Shown: positions 44,764 to 55,400 of the stretch, piece after piece
How the letters are laid out: each line of letters begins with the position of its first letter
How positions within the stretch are numbered: position 1 is the first letter of the stretch
NCBI GenBank assembly: GCA_959602045.1
Contig: CAUGRT010000002.1
Location: forward strand, 1 to 64,000
Direction: 5' to 3'
Length of the DNA: 64,000 bases
DNA from: an uncultured Clostridia bacterium
Lineage (GTDB): Bacteria > Bacillota > Clostridia > UBA1381
Program-made: the position numbers and the translations under genes
Notes under the pieces: model-generated
What the model saw: only the letters and a program-made list of their open reading frames with translations
The model's database searches: none
What the model was told of the DNA's origin: nothing

Positions 44764-46484
44764 TCCTGCGCCTCCTTTGTCATAATCCCATAAATAATCT
44801 TTGCCGCCTCCGCACGGGTTGCTCCGTCATGCGGTTTAAAGCAGTTGTTATCCTTTCCGTTGATGATTCCCTGTTTATAAAAATATACGACCGCTTCAAG
44901 CGCATAATTGCTGATTTCGTCAAGATCCGCAAACGGAGCTTGAATCCCCATGCCGCCGGTATAGCCCTGATACCGAGCCAGAATAACGCATACATCCTCA
45001 CGGGAAATGGGATCGCCCGGTCTGAAATTTCCGTCCTCATCTCCGGAAATCAATTTCTCATTCCGCGCCGACTCGATATACGGCGAATACCAATCGGATA
45101 ACGCCACGTCATGGAAGTGAGATTCATAATCGGTCGGCAGCTCATACCCAAACGCCGATACCAGAATTTTTACAAATTCCGCACGGGTAATACGGTCATT
45201 CGGAGCAAAGATTCCTGTTGCCTTTCCCGAAATGGCTTTCTTTTCATAGAGTCCCAAAATAGCTTCTTTTGCCCAGGGCACGTCGTCAATATCCTGAAAT
45301 TCATCGGTTTTTTCCTCGGTCTTTGGCGTACTGATCGGAGAAGAATTGGTGTTGTTTCCCCATTGACCGCCGGAATTTCCGGAGTCTCCTCCGCCTCCGC
45401 CGCCCTTGCCGCCGGCTTCATAAGCGTTGTAATTTTCCTTCGCCTTGGCTTCAAACGCATCGTCTGCCGCTGCCGCATTGGCATATAAAACACCGCTCAT
45501 TCCCATGTAAACTTCGCCTTGCTTCTGAATGTTCAGTTTTGCAAAGACCGTTTTATCGGGTTGGAAAACGGTTGGAAACGCCTCGTAAATATTCTTCACT
45601 ACCGCGCCCGATTCCTTATAAATATTATATAAAAGCACCGATTCGGTTAAAATGGATGCAACCGTTTTTTCCTCATCATTCAGCGTCTGAATCTGATCGC
45701 CACGGCTTTGGATCAGCGTTGTCAAAGGCTGTGAAAACTCGCCCTTGTGCGCCTGATAATACGGATACAGTGCGTTACTCTCCTGAAGATAAGACGATTC
45801 ATAATCCGACAGCCACTGATTCAGCATGGCATTGCTTGTAATATCATAAAATTCCGCAACATTCATCGCCCTTTGATATTTCTCCCGAAATGCCTTTTTT
45901 GCCGTCGCAACGCTTTTTAAGTCAGCCTCGTCAAACGTAAACTCACTTTCATTGAGAAATGTATAGAGCCGCCGCTTACCCAAAAGCGTCAACGCGTCAA
46001 TCTGCTCCGTATCAACCGCCAGTTCAAGAGAAAAATTGTTCAGTGCCGCTTCGGTTTTTGCAATATCCTTTTCTCTTGCCGCGTCGTTTAGTGCCTGCAA
46101 GGCTTTTGCCGAATCCTCCGTACTTGCATAATAAGGGACGTTCTCCGCAGTCACCGGCTGATCAATAAAATGTCCGGAAACGGTGTATTCGTATCTTCCG
46201 CTCGGAACACTGTCTGCAAATTGAATCGGTTCAAAAGCAAAAACGGTTTTGCCATCCTCAGCAGTGTCTGCCACAGTCTGGGCAGTGGCAAGAATCTCTC
46301 CTTGATTTTTCACAATTAAAACCAGCGGAATATTTAGTTTCGCACTATCCAAGCTGCCGCTGACAATCATGCCTTCGCAGCCCGATTCCCGCATGACGGT
46401 CAGCTTTTCTATCTTTTCCGCATGAGCGCTGATTCCCAGTGCCAGTGTCAGACCGATTATTGCGGCTAATGCTGTTTTTTTCAT
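44760..46484 (-). CDS. SLH-domain surface protein
   Basis: 574 residues: signal peptide (~1-23), a ~330-residue helical and beta body of no known family, a Gly-rich linker near residues 358-375, then three S-layer homology repeats (about 396-445, 457-505, 517-568), each showing the F.D...WA or equivalent start and the RAEFVKILV / SREDVCVIL / RAEAAKIIY ends. SLH repeats attach proteins non-covalently to pyruvylated wall polysaccharide. It lies in the middle of the glycan utilisation operon, so the body probably holds or scaffolds a glycan-related function. RBS AAGGAAGGA before the ATG; a longer frame to 46535 lacks a signal peptide start. Confidence 0.88.
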   Translation of the reverse strand: MKKTALAAIIGLTLALGISAHAEKIEKLTVMRESGCEGMIVSGSLDSAKLNIPLVLIVKNQGEILATAQTVADTAEDGKTVFAFEPIQFADSVPSGRYEYTVSGHFIDQPVTAENVPYYASTEDSAKALQALNDAAREKDIAKTEAALNNFSLELAVDTEQIDALTLLGKRRLYTFLNESEFTFDEADLKSVATAKKAFREKYQRAMNVAEFYDITSNAMLNQWLSDYESSYLQESNALYPYYQAHKGEFSQPLTTLIQSRGDQIQTLNDEEKTVASILTESVLLYNIYKESGAVVKNIYEAFPTVFQPDKTVFAKLNIQKQGEVYMGMSGVLYANAAAADDAFEAKAKENYNAYEAGGKGGGGGGDSGNSGGQWGNNTNSSPISTPKTEEKTDEFQDIDDVPWAKEAILGLYEKKAISGKATGIFAPNDRITRAEFVKILVSAFGYELPTDYESHFHDVALSDWYSPYIESARNEKLISGDEDGNFRPGDPISREDVCVILARYQGYTGGMGIQAPFADLDEISNYALEAVVYFYKQGIINGKDNNCFKPHDGATRAEAAKIIYGIMTKEAQE

Positions 46485-46522
46485 GCTCTTTCCTTCCTTT
46501 CTGTTGTTATGGATAAACCGGC

Positions 46523-49500
46523 TTATTGAAAGCATGCGGCGTCATAAATAATCGCCTCGCGCACATTTCCGTCCTGAATATAATAGAAAATTCTTCCGCC
46601 CTCCGGATTGGCTGTCATCATCGTTTTCGGATCCGCAGAAGCCTTGATATAAACCCGGCTGTCATCCTTAGAGATTCTCATCAAGGTAGCCGATCCGGAA
46701 TAAACATATTCCTTTGTTCCCGAAGGCAACGTAATCTCAAAGAATCCGTTTTCATAATCCGTAATCGTTCCATATCCATAAATCCGGCTTGCCGTTTCGT
46801 CCTTGTTGTACCGCTCCGAAGCTTCATAATCCGTTCCGGCAAAATAATATTTAGCGTCCCCTGCCGCTTTGGTCTTTGAACCGTCGGCATAACAGAAAAT
46901 ATCCATAGAAATCAATTCATCAAAAGCGTCCGTTTCGATACTCATAAAGTCGCCCGGTGACAAAGCCGCAATCTGGGTTTCCAGCTTTGTACGTTCCTTT
47001 TCCGTACAACGCTCGCTGATCGGATATTGTACTTTCCTGCCTTGCACATATCCCTCAACAAATACCGTCGGCTCACCGTCCGAATTTAGCATGACTCCCT
47101 TTTCCTCATACAGGAAGAAGTCTAAAATATCAGAATTGTTTTCACCCATTGCACGGTTTTTCCAGAGGAAAATGTCAGCCGTTTTTCCATCGCCGATTGC
47201 ATAGGCAGCGCCCTCCGCATTGGTTCTGTAAGTCATCTGCGAACCGATCTTTTCAATCGTATCATATTCATCGTTATAGCCTGCATAATAGCTGATAATT
47301 TTCGCGTCTGCATTAAGCGGCTGAGCTACCGTACCGTTTGCGCGGTCAATCAGACAGCGCAATCCTGCACGATAGGCAAATCCCGAAGATTCCGACAACA
47401 GATTCAGACGGTCATTGCCATTCTGTGCGCCCTGCGCAACGGTATCAATCGCCATCACAACATTGCTTTCATTGACCTTAATCAACGCCGGTGTTCTCTT
47501 TTCCACAGCATTCAGGCCCTTATAGGCGCCCGATCCGCTCATTGCCTCCGCCGGCTCTTTTCGCGTTATTCCGTCCACGACCAGCTTCGGACTGCAATCC
47601 AAAAGCACATATCCGTTATCTTCTCCGTAGACTCTGATTTTTACGTTGTTAAATTCATTTTCATCATAATAAGCATTGCAGAAAAGAACGGTTTTCCATG
47701 AATCTGAAAGCTCATCGGAATAATATACCACTTCGCCGAACGGGTTAATGATGAATTTCGCAATCAACCCTGCCGTAAGCGTTTTGGTAAGCTCGCGCGC
47801 TTTCGTATACTTTTCTCCGTCAATAATCAGCTCTTCCTCGCCGACGCGCTCTGTCATGCCGGAAATCGTTTTAAAGCCATCCGCTTCAATCCGCGTAATC
47901 ACCGTACCGGTTTTATTTTTGCTCTGATACATCATCGCACATTCGCCGCTGTCAAGAAGCGCTGCGTCAATCATAACGCCGTTTTTATAAATCGCATATT
48001 CACTGTCCCCGTTTCCGAGATAAATAGCCTTCCCCGAAAGGTCGTCGGTGAACATGTTCCCCATCGTATCAAAATTCTTAATTCTGATATTGGTATAATC
48101 ATCAATAATCACGCATTGATTCTGTCTGTTTTCAACCACGCGCAAATTTCCGCTGAAGCTTTCTTCCGTTACAAAGCTTCTGATCGCGTCATCTGCCGCT
48201 TTTCCGTTGTATATAAAATATGTGTTTTTATCCAGCTTAATATTCTTAATTCTTCCGCCTGTTGAATATTTGATGATTGTATTATCTATATACTCAAGCT
48301 CGGTGCCTGTAAAATTCCCGATTACGGTTTCTTTAACCTCACGCCGCGGAACAAGCGCCATCAGCTCATACGTTTCCTCGTCATAGTAGTAAGTACATTC
48401 ATATCCCAAATACGGATAAAATGCATCTGATTTCACATTAAAAACTCTTCCGTCTATCATAACGGCATTTTTACCGACCGTACTTTTCGGGTCTGCCAGT
48501 GCCGTTCCCGGTGTGGCTTCTACCGTCCCCACACCCTTATTGATATTTCTTGTTTTGTATAAAACACCCTTTTTCTCCTCCGGTGTTACCTTGTTGCCGC
48601 TGATAATATCCGCCTGCTTATAGGTCGCCTCCAGCGCATTATAGACCACTGCGGCAAAATCATGTCTTGTCAGGTCGATTCCCTTTGTAATATCGGAATC
48701 GGCAAGAATCCCCTTGTTTCGCGCATAGGCAAATTCATCTCCCATCCGTTTTGCTTCTTCCTCATAGCCCAAAACACCGATCAGAAAATGAACCAATTCC
48801 TCTGCCTTTACGCCCTCATACGGTTCAAGCAATCCATCCTTATTCTTATCTTCGATAATCCCCATTGACACTGCAAAATTTACCGCATGATACTTCGGGT
48901 AATTTTTCAGCACATCACGGAACAAAACCCCGTCAGAATCCGGAATTTCATCCGTATAAAAATAACAAAGCCCCTCGGCATACTCGCCGAGCGTGATTTT
49001 CTTATCCGGTTCAAAGTTTTGCTCTGTCGCAAAGCTCAAAAACCCCAGCTGCTTTAAAAGCAGCAGCTTTCTTTCAAAAGCCTCATCCTCTATATCCTCA
49101 TATGCCTTGTTCCCGAGAACTGTGCTTTGCGGCGTATACCCCAAATCAACCTCTCTGTTTTTATAAAACTTGATCGTCTTAACGTTACAGCCCTCGCCCT
49201 TCCATAACAGATACACCGTATGCTTTCCGGAAACCTTTTGCGTAATCTTTGCCGCCTGCATCTTATTGACGCTCCAGGAGCCCGTGGATGTATCCTTAAA
49301 TTCCGCCAAAAGCGTTCCGCCTACATTATCCAGACGGACTTCAAAGGCAATATTTTTATTGGGAGAGCCGTAGGAAATATCCAAAGAAACCGGTGGTTCC
49401 TCAAAATTAACATCATCCCATGATACATATGTACCGTTCGCCGTTCCGTTAAATTCTCCGTTCGAAACAGAAAAATTGTTGGGCACACTTTTGTCAATTC

Positions 49501-49636
49501 CGTTCCAGTTCGCACCCGAAAGCCCGGTTTCATACGGATCTATACTATCCTCCGCGAGGGTTTGCGGCACGGCTGTTAAGAACATTACAAATACAATTGC
49601 CGCGGATAAAAATCTTTTTAAATATTTATTATTCAT
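46523..49636 (-). CDS. CBM6- and SLH-containing surface protein
   Basis: 1037 residues. Signal peptide, then a CBM6-like sandwich (~45-165) with AFEVRLDNVGGTLLAEF, TGSWSVNKMQ and GKHTVYLLWKGEG, the usual carbohydrate-binding module pattern. Three SLH-like repeats follow at about 180-340 (NFEPDKKITLGEYAEGLCYF; ending AAVVYNALEATYKQ). The remaining ~690 residues form a long beta-rich extracellular region without a recognised family. It would bind polysaccharide and hold it at the cell surface. ATG at 49636 follows AGGTGAG; two small hairpins (49660-49715) lie between it and the upstream gene. Confidence 0.85.
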   Translation of the reverse strand: MNNKYLKRFLSAAIVFVMFLTAVPQTLAEDSIDPYETGLSGANWNGIDKSVPNNFSVSNGEFNGTANGTYVSWDDVNFEEPPVSLDISYGSPNKNIAFEVRLDNVGGTLLAEFKDTSTGSWSVNKMQAAKITQKVSGKHTVYLLWKGEGCNVKTIKFYKNREVDLGYTPQSTVLGNKAYEDIEDEAFERKLLLLKQLGFLSFATEQNFEPDKKITLGEYAEGLCYFYTDEIPDSDGVLFRDVLKNYPKYHAVNFAVSMGIIEDKNKDGLLEPYEGVKAEELVHFLIGVLGYEEEAKRMGDEFAYARNKGILADSDITKGIDLTRHDFAAVVYNALEATYKQADIISGNKVTPEEKKGVLYKTRNINKGVGTVEATPGTALADPKSTVGKNAVMIDGRVFNVKSDAFYPYLGYECTYYYDEETYELMALVPRREVKETVIGNFTGTELEYIDNTIIKYSTGGRIKNIKLDKNTYFIYNGKAADDAIRSFVTEESFSGNLRVVENRQNQCVIIDDYTNIRIKNFDTMGNMFTDDLSGKAIYLGNGDSEYAIYKNGVMIDAALLDSGECAMMYQSKNKTGTVITRIEADGFKTISGMTERVGEEELIIDGEKYTKARELTKTLTAGLIAKFIINPFGEVVYYSDELSDSWKTVLFCNAYYDENEFNNVKIRVYGEDNGYVLLDCSPKLVVDGITRKEPAEAMSGSGAYKGLNAVEKRTPALIKVNESNVVMAIDTVAQGAQNGNDRLNLLSESSGFAYRAGLRCLIDRANGTVAQPLNADAKIISYYAGYNDEYDTIEKIGSQMTYRTNAEGAAYAIGDGKTADIFLWKNRAMGENNSDILDFFLYEEKGVMLNSDGEPTVFVEGYVQGRKVQYPISERCTEKERTKLETQIAALSPGDFMSIETDAFDELISMDIFCYADGSKTKAAGDAKYYFAGTDYEASERYNKDETASRIYGYGTITDYENGFFEITLPSGTKEYVYSGSATLMRISKDDSRVYIKASADPKTMMTANPEGGRIFYYIQDGNVREAIIYDAACFQ

Positions 49637-49654
49637 CAGCACATCTCACCTCAT

Positions 49655-49720
49655 CTGGGAGCGTCCCCGTATCATCGGGGACACCTCCGCATACACTAAC
49701 CCATTCAGACTTTGCAGTCT
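49655..49720 (-). promoter_or_regulatory. two small hairpins in the gap between LamG and CBM6-SLH genes
   Basis: On the minus strand TCAGACT pairs with AGTCTGA, and GTCCCCG pairs with CGGGGAC, directly ahead of the AGGTGAG ribosome-binding site. No T run follows either, so processing, attenuation or mRNA stability is more likely than full termination. The operon could be adjusted here. Confidence 0.4.
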
Positions 49721-49735
49721 GATTTTTTACTCACT

Positions 49736-52438
49736 TTATTTTGCCGGACTAAGTGACTCCAATTGATTATCACTGATCTTCCATACGAAAGTCCTTAACG
49801 TATCATACGCCGAAGCCCCCTGATTACTGCACAGAACGCTTGCCTCCACGCGATAAGTCACCTTTTCCTGCAATCCATCCACATTGGTGCAATACCGAAT
49901 TACACCGCTGTCTGCAATATCGCTGCTGCATTTCTTTAAATCTACATTCACCAGCTTGCCTGCGTCGTCATAAACCGCCAGCAATACGCTGAAATCCTCT
50001 GCCGAAACACCGGCTGCATCTCTTAACGTTACATCGACAACCGCATTAACCTCTGTTGTTCCTGTCACCTGACTAACGTCTGTAATTGCTCTTCCATCGC
50101 TGTCGGTATATAAAACATTGCCTACAACAACTGCGTCCGGCTTTGCTTCTGCGGTAAAGGTCTTTTCCTTTCCGTCTGCCGTAACTGTATATTCCGTATC
50201 GGCTGTCAAAGGCTCGGAGGTTGTGATGGTGATCATCCGGTTCTGATACTGCGCATCGGATACCGTCATGCCAGAAATCGCTACGCCTGACGCGTCAAAA
50301 TCCGTAATGTCGTAATTGGTCGTTACCCGAACCGTGTTTCCGTCAAACGGCTTAACATCCAAAATTGCGTCGTCTACGGAATAATTCGTATAATATTCTC
50401 TCTTTGCTTCCGATCCTGTCAGTGTTTCATCGCTAAATACTGCCGCATTATTCTGAACCGTAAATTCTTTATTTCCATAAAGAGCAATTCCGTTCAAGTT
50501 CTGAAGTCCGTTAATCTTGATGTTATAAACAGCCCGATTCGTGCTTTCATCCAATGCCAGCTTTCCGTATTCAACCGCCAGACAATATCCCTGATCGCTG
50601 ACCTGCAAAACCTTAATGCCGCCGCTGACTGCATTTCCGTTTTGGTCGGTTAACATCACACTGTCGTCCGTTACGGATTCACGCTTAATCGGTGTTGAGA
50701 ATACCAGATTTAGTGTCCCTCCCTTTGCGTCTGCATAAGCCTTGATGTATTTAGACTGACCGTTTACCTTAAAGAATACTTCCTTATCGAAATTATTGTC
50801 TAAGGGTTCTACTCTCAAAAGATCAAAATCATTGGAATAGTTATCGGTAAACTGATCCTTTTCCGCATTATAAATTTCCGATACCTCGTCCGGGCCCATA
50901 AATCTGTCATATACCTTAAATTTCGCAATATCCGAATTTGCTATGTCATTTCCGCCGTGGCTGCCCAGTACGATATTCTGTAAATTATTAATCAGGCTCT
51001 GGGTATAATCTATGGTGTCATTATTGGTCTTAACCGTATCGAAGATTGATTTTCCGTTGATATAAACTGTTCCGGAAAATCTTCCTCTGGTACTGCTTGA
51101 GGTCTTTTCATCAACCATGTATCTGGATAATACTACATGCGTCCATTCATCATTATTGTCCCCGTTTGCAAACCATGAACCGTTTGCATAGTTATTATCT
51201 AAAAAGCCTTGTGTGCCGCCTGCTGAATTAATCTCTGTTACGATCTGGTTATAGCTTCTGCCGCTCACACGAAAAGTCTCACGCTTGCTCATGTCCTCGT
51301 TTCCAACGCTGAACAGAGAATTATATACACTCGCGTCCTTAAACCGAATCCACATCTCATAGGTCTGCTCCGGCAATCTTTCAAAGCGTTCGGAATCAAT
51401 CTTATAGCCTTTATTCTCAGCATTAACCGTAATATACGGTGTTTGGCTTCCCAAAGAATTGATTGTCCCTCTCGTGATTTCAGTGCCTGCATACGGAGTA
51501 ATCGTATCGTTTGCATTGACCTTGTTCTTGATGCTATCTCCGCTGAAGTCTAAGTCAATAACCGTTCCGTCCTCCTCAACATTCGCCTTGCTCGGAGTGA
51601 ACGCATATTTTGCAGCGTCCTCCTCATACAGCGGCAAAATATTGGTTGTATCCACTGTCCGGTTATCCAGACAAGTATTATAAACCTTAAATTCGCCCAG
51701 ATAGAATTTGGAGTTTCCTCCCAGCGTATCTGCATCGGTGAAATTATAAGTTCTGTTGACCTGTCCCCCTAATGTTAAGGTATTGATTGTGCTATCCAGA
51801 ATAAACTTATCCGAAGCAAAGCTGTTTCTTCCGATATATTTCCCGTCAACATACAAATTCATGAATACACTGTTATTTTCTTTATATTGTGTCATAACCA
51901 CATGCTTCCATCCCGGATTCTGGCTATAACTAAACTTGTCATTTCCGTGGTTGTCACTGGTGCCCGTAAATTTCAGCACATGATCTTCATTAGAGGTGGT
52001 TGTAAAGCAACGGCTTGCGGAATTTGTGTCGGTTTTCATATTATAGATAAATGCTTTATTCTGCGGAATATGCTCGTCTACCGCAATCCACATTTCAACC
52101 GTTAATTCATCCGCATAGCTTTGGCTCAGACCGGTCATTTCCGCACATCCGTCCACATAAAGATACGGCGTTCCATTCTGCTCTTCCTTATAAATACCGT
52201 AATTGATTCCGGTCATCGGGGTATTTATTCCATCTCTTGTTTTCATGACCTTTCCCGATACCTTATCCTGCAATACACTGCCTTCCTTCAAGAAGCCCTG
52301 GTATCCGGCAATATCCAAATCCAGTACAGGACTCGGAGAGGAAGATGTTTCTTCATCCGCCAATACCGCCGCGCCGGACAAGATGATTGTGCAGGACATT
52401 AATCCGCACAAAATCTTTTTTGTTAAACTTGATTTCAT
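49736..52438 (-). CDS. secreted multi-domain LamG protein
   Basis: 900 residues with a signal peptide. Two LamG/concanavalin-like domains: ~40-275 (LTVEMWIAVDE, NPGWKHVVMTQYK, NLYVDGKYIG) and ~290-540 (YEMWIRFKDAS, EWTHVVLSRY, GTVYINGKSIF). The C-terminal ~350 residues contain Ig-like or Big-type repeats (VRVTTNYDITDFDASGVAIS, EYTVTADGKEKTF). No catalytic motif; an adhesion or substrate-display role is likely. It follows the SGNH gene by 45 bases on the same strand. Confidence 0.83.
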   Translation of the reverse strand: MKSSLTKKILCGLMSCTIILSGAAVLADEETSSSPSPVLDLDIAGYQGFLKEGSVLQDKVSGKVMKTRDGINTPMTGINYGIYKEEQNGTPYLYVDGCAEMTGLSQSYADELTVEMWIAVDEHIPQNKAFIYNMKTDTNSASRCFTTTSNEDHVLKFTGTSDNHGNDKFSYSQNPGWKHVVMTQYKENNSVFMNLYVDGKYIGRNSFASDKFILDSTINTLTLGGQVNRTYNFTDADTLGGNSKFYLGEFKVYNTCLDNRTVDTTNILPLYEEDAAKYAFTPSKANVEEDGTVIDLDFSGDSIKNKVNANDTITPYAGTEITRGTINSLGSQTPYITVNAENKGYKIDSERFERLPEQTYEMWIRFKDASVYNSLFSVGNEDMSKRETFRVSGRSYNQIVTEINSAGGTQGFLDNNYANGSWFANGDNNDEWTHVVLSRYMVDEKTSSSTRGRFSGTVYINGKSIFDTVKTNNDTIDYTQSLINNLQNIVLGSHGGNDIANSDIAKFKVYDRFMGPDEVSEIYNAEKDQFTDNYSNDFDLLRVEPLDNNFDKEVFFKVNGQSKYIKAYADAKGGTLNLVFSTPIKRESVTDDSVMLTDQNGNAVSGGIKVLQVSDQGYCLAVEYGKLALDESTNRAVYNIKINGLQNLNGIALYGNKEFTVQNNAAVFSDETLTGSEAKREYYTNYSVDDAILDVKPFDGNTVRVTTNYDITDFDASGVAISGMTVSDAQYQNRMITITTSEPLTADTEYTVTADGKEKTFTAEAKPDAVVVGNVLYTDSDGRAITDVSQVTGTTEVNAVVDVTLRDAAGVSAEDFSVLLAVYDDAGKLVNVDLKKCSSDIADSGVIRYCTNVDGLQEKVTYRVEASVLCSNQGASAYDTLRTFVWKISDNQLESLSPAK

Positions 52439-52483
52439 TTTAAGTTCCTCCTTGTAAATTTTTATATATGATAAGCATTTCGC

Positions 52484-55400
52484 TTATTTAACATAAATTA
52501 CATTCATCTCAATCAGTTTTGAATAAATATAATTTGCCATCAACTCATGCCCCGATTCATTCGGGTGCAAGCCATCGGTTGTATATTTGTCAAATCCCAG
52601 TGTACTGAAATCCAACGCCTCCGCATGATACAGGTCAATCGCTGTAATCCCATAATCGGCAGCAATCTGTTTTTCAGCTTCCACGATCTGCTCCAACAGC
52701 TCCGGATTTGTCACCTGACGTTTAATCGGAGTAAGAATAACAATTCTGGTATCCGGATACTTCGTAACCAATCCATCACACAGCATTTTAAAGCTTCCGC
52801 AAAATGTATCTGCCGTCAAGGAATCGCTTATGCTGCCCAACGTTACATTGGCTCCGAAGTCATTGGTTCCGCCCAGACAAAATACAATGTCTGCCTGATC
52901 ATTCATCTTTTTATATCTTGTTTTAAATGCTTCGCCATAATTATTATCGCGGGATACGGCAGTACCCGATATTCCGTAATTTCTTATGTTTTCCTCACTC
53001 AATCTGAGCTTATCCGCGAGATATTGCGCATAGGTTTTGCTTGTTCCATGCCCTGCGGTGATAGAATCGCCCAAAAAGTTTAATCGAATATTCGCATTTT
53101 CCTTTGTACTTCCGAATATAACAGGCTTTTGCCCGATAGTCAGCTCATATGGCTGATCCGTCAACGGCGCAAATGCCGTTTTTGATAAATCAACCAAATA
53201 AACCCTCGCCAAAAATCCATCCGGAATACTGTCATTTTTCAGGCTGATGCTGACGCTCCCGGCATTGCCGCTCCATACCGCGTCGGAATTTTGAATCCTT
53301 TCAATCTTCCCATCCAAATCATAGAGTGCAAGGATTGCCGTAACCTTTTCACCGGCTCCCAAAAGGGACGCTTTAAAACTCAGCTCGCCATTTACATACC
53401 GTAAGCTTGCATCCTCCTGAACGCTAATCGAATAAGGTGCGGTCGTAAACGTTTTTGCAAACGGCGTTTTGGACTTAATGCCGTTTGTGCCCTCTAAGCC
53501 CTCGCATACAATCTCATATTCGGTTCCGTAGCTCAAGTAATAATCCTGCAATCGGAACTCTGCACGCGATAAATCCTCATCATAGGAAACAAACTCCCAC
53601 GGAATCCGCGCCTGTGTTTTCTTATTGCGCAGATAAATCGTATCGGCGCTGACCGTATCCGGATTCGCCGGAACTGCCAAATCCACCGTGATCGGCATAT
53701 TCTTTAACGGATTGTACTGTTCCAAATTACTGCTTTCCGCGCCGACCTCCTTTGCGATATAGATTTTTACGGATTTCAAATCAATGCTGTCCGCATAACC
53801 GTTATCCTCCGGCTTTGATGTGGTATATAAATGCGCCATTAAAATCTGATTGACTGCGGTAATCTCCCGTGATGGATACTTTTTCGTGTAAGTAATCGGG
53901 CTTCCGCCGACATAATAGATGATTTCGCTGTAATAATATCCGTCCGTATCGCGCCGGATTCTGTATTTGATGTCGGAAAATCCATCATCATCCTTATCCA
54001 ATGCCGCATTGTTGATCTTGCCCTCTTGGAAAGACGGCCCGTTTGTATTGGCATCTCCGTTAATTCTTCCGAGGTCGCTTGCATAGGAAGATCCTCCGGT
54101 ACGCCGCAGCTTTGCTTCAACCACTGCAATATCGCCATTCGTCACCGCCTGGGGGAATTTAGCAACCAGCTGATACTCCTTGCTTTGAAGCTGCGGAATC
54201 ATCGAAATATACCGCTCTCCGCTTTCCGAAACACCTACCGTCTGCCCCGTTGTTTCATTCGACAGCTCTAAGCCCGGAATCTCATTCTGTCCAATCGTTC
54301 TTCCCTCGTCCTCCTCGGTAAAGTAGGTCGAAAAGTCATACTGATAGAACAAATACGGATTCTCTCCGATAAATTCCTCATCATACGGTGTTTCCAACGC
54401 CATCCCCAATTGAGACTGCAAAGCCTGTGACAGCGTCAGCCGATAGCGAACATCGCTTCGCACCAGCGGATACTCAATCCAAAGACAGCTTGAATCCTCC
54501 GGATCCAGAGAAACCGAAATTTCCGAAACCTCTCTTCCGTTCTCATCCGTAAACGTCAGTGCCTCCTCCGCGGTATCAAGATTAACCGCCTCCGAAAATG
54601 CAAGCTTAATCATACCGTTGCGCAGCGGAAGAATCTTATTCGCCGGCTCACATGACACAAACCGCAGCGGCTCTCTTTTATCCTTTGCTTTGTAATAATA
54701 CACTTCATCCGCTTCGGGGTGGTATCCGTTCACCGATCCCACGCCCGTTCCGATAATCAGCTTATAAATCTTCTCCGCTTCCAGATCCGGCAGCTTCATA
54801 ACGGCACATTTTGCGTCCTTTTCCGATACCGTTAAATCCGCCGCAACAACATTGCCGTCCTGATCCTGAAGCACAATGCTGTCTAATCCGGATTCGTCAA
54901 TGTAATTTGAAAACATCAATCGCAGGGTCGTACCGTACATATTAATTTCCGTTGCCTCTTCCTCACTGCTTCCGCCTGCAATCGAAATACTTTCGAGCGC
55001 CATCTCCTCCGGCAAGGGAATATAATTCTTTCTGGATTGGTCGTAAAGCGTCTGAATTTCATCCGCGCTAAGCGCCTTATTGTAAATATTAGCCGCCCCA
55101 ATATCCAGGCTCTGCACACGGTCGGCAATCATCATATATAAATCATTTGCCGCCGTATACGGATTGGTAATCTTCTGCGAGCTTGATTTTAGCAGCGCTC
55201 CGTCCAGATAAGCCGTAACGCGTTCCTTTCCGCCGCTTTGCTGCTCCTTTGTCGCTACCAGATGCGCCCATCTCCCGTTAATGTCCAGCTTTTCCGGCAC
55301 AGGGTCTACCCATTTATGGTTGTCATCGCCGTCCTTATTATAGACTGACATCCTCATTCGGGCATTAATCGTTTTGTCGGTCTGCGTTTGAAATTGCCAC

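Noticed and set aside
49655..49720. Intrinsic terminator between LamG and CBM6-SLH genes
   Set aside because: Two stems are present but neither is followed by a T run on the transcribed strand, so listed as regulatory hairpins.
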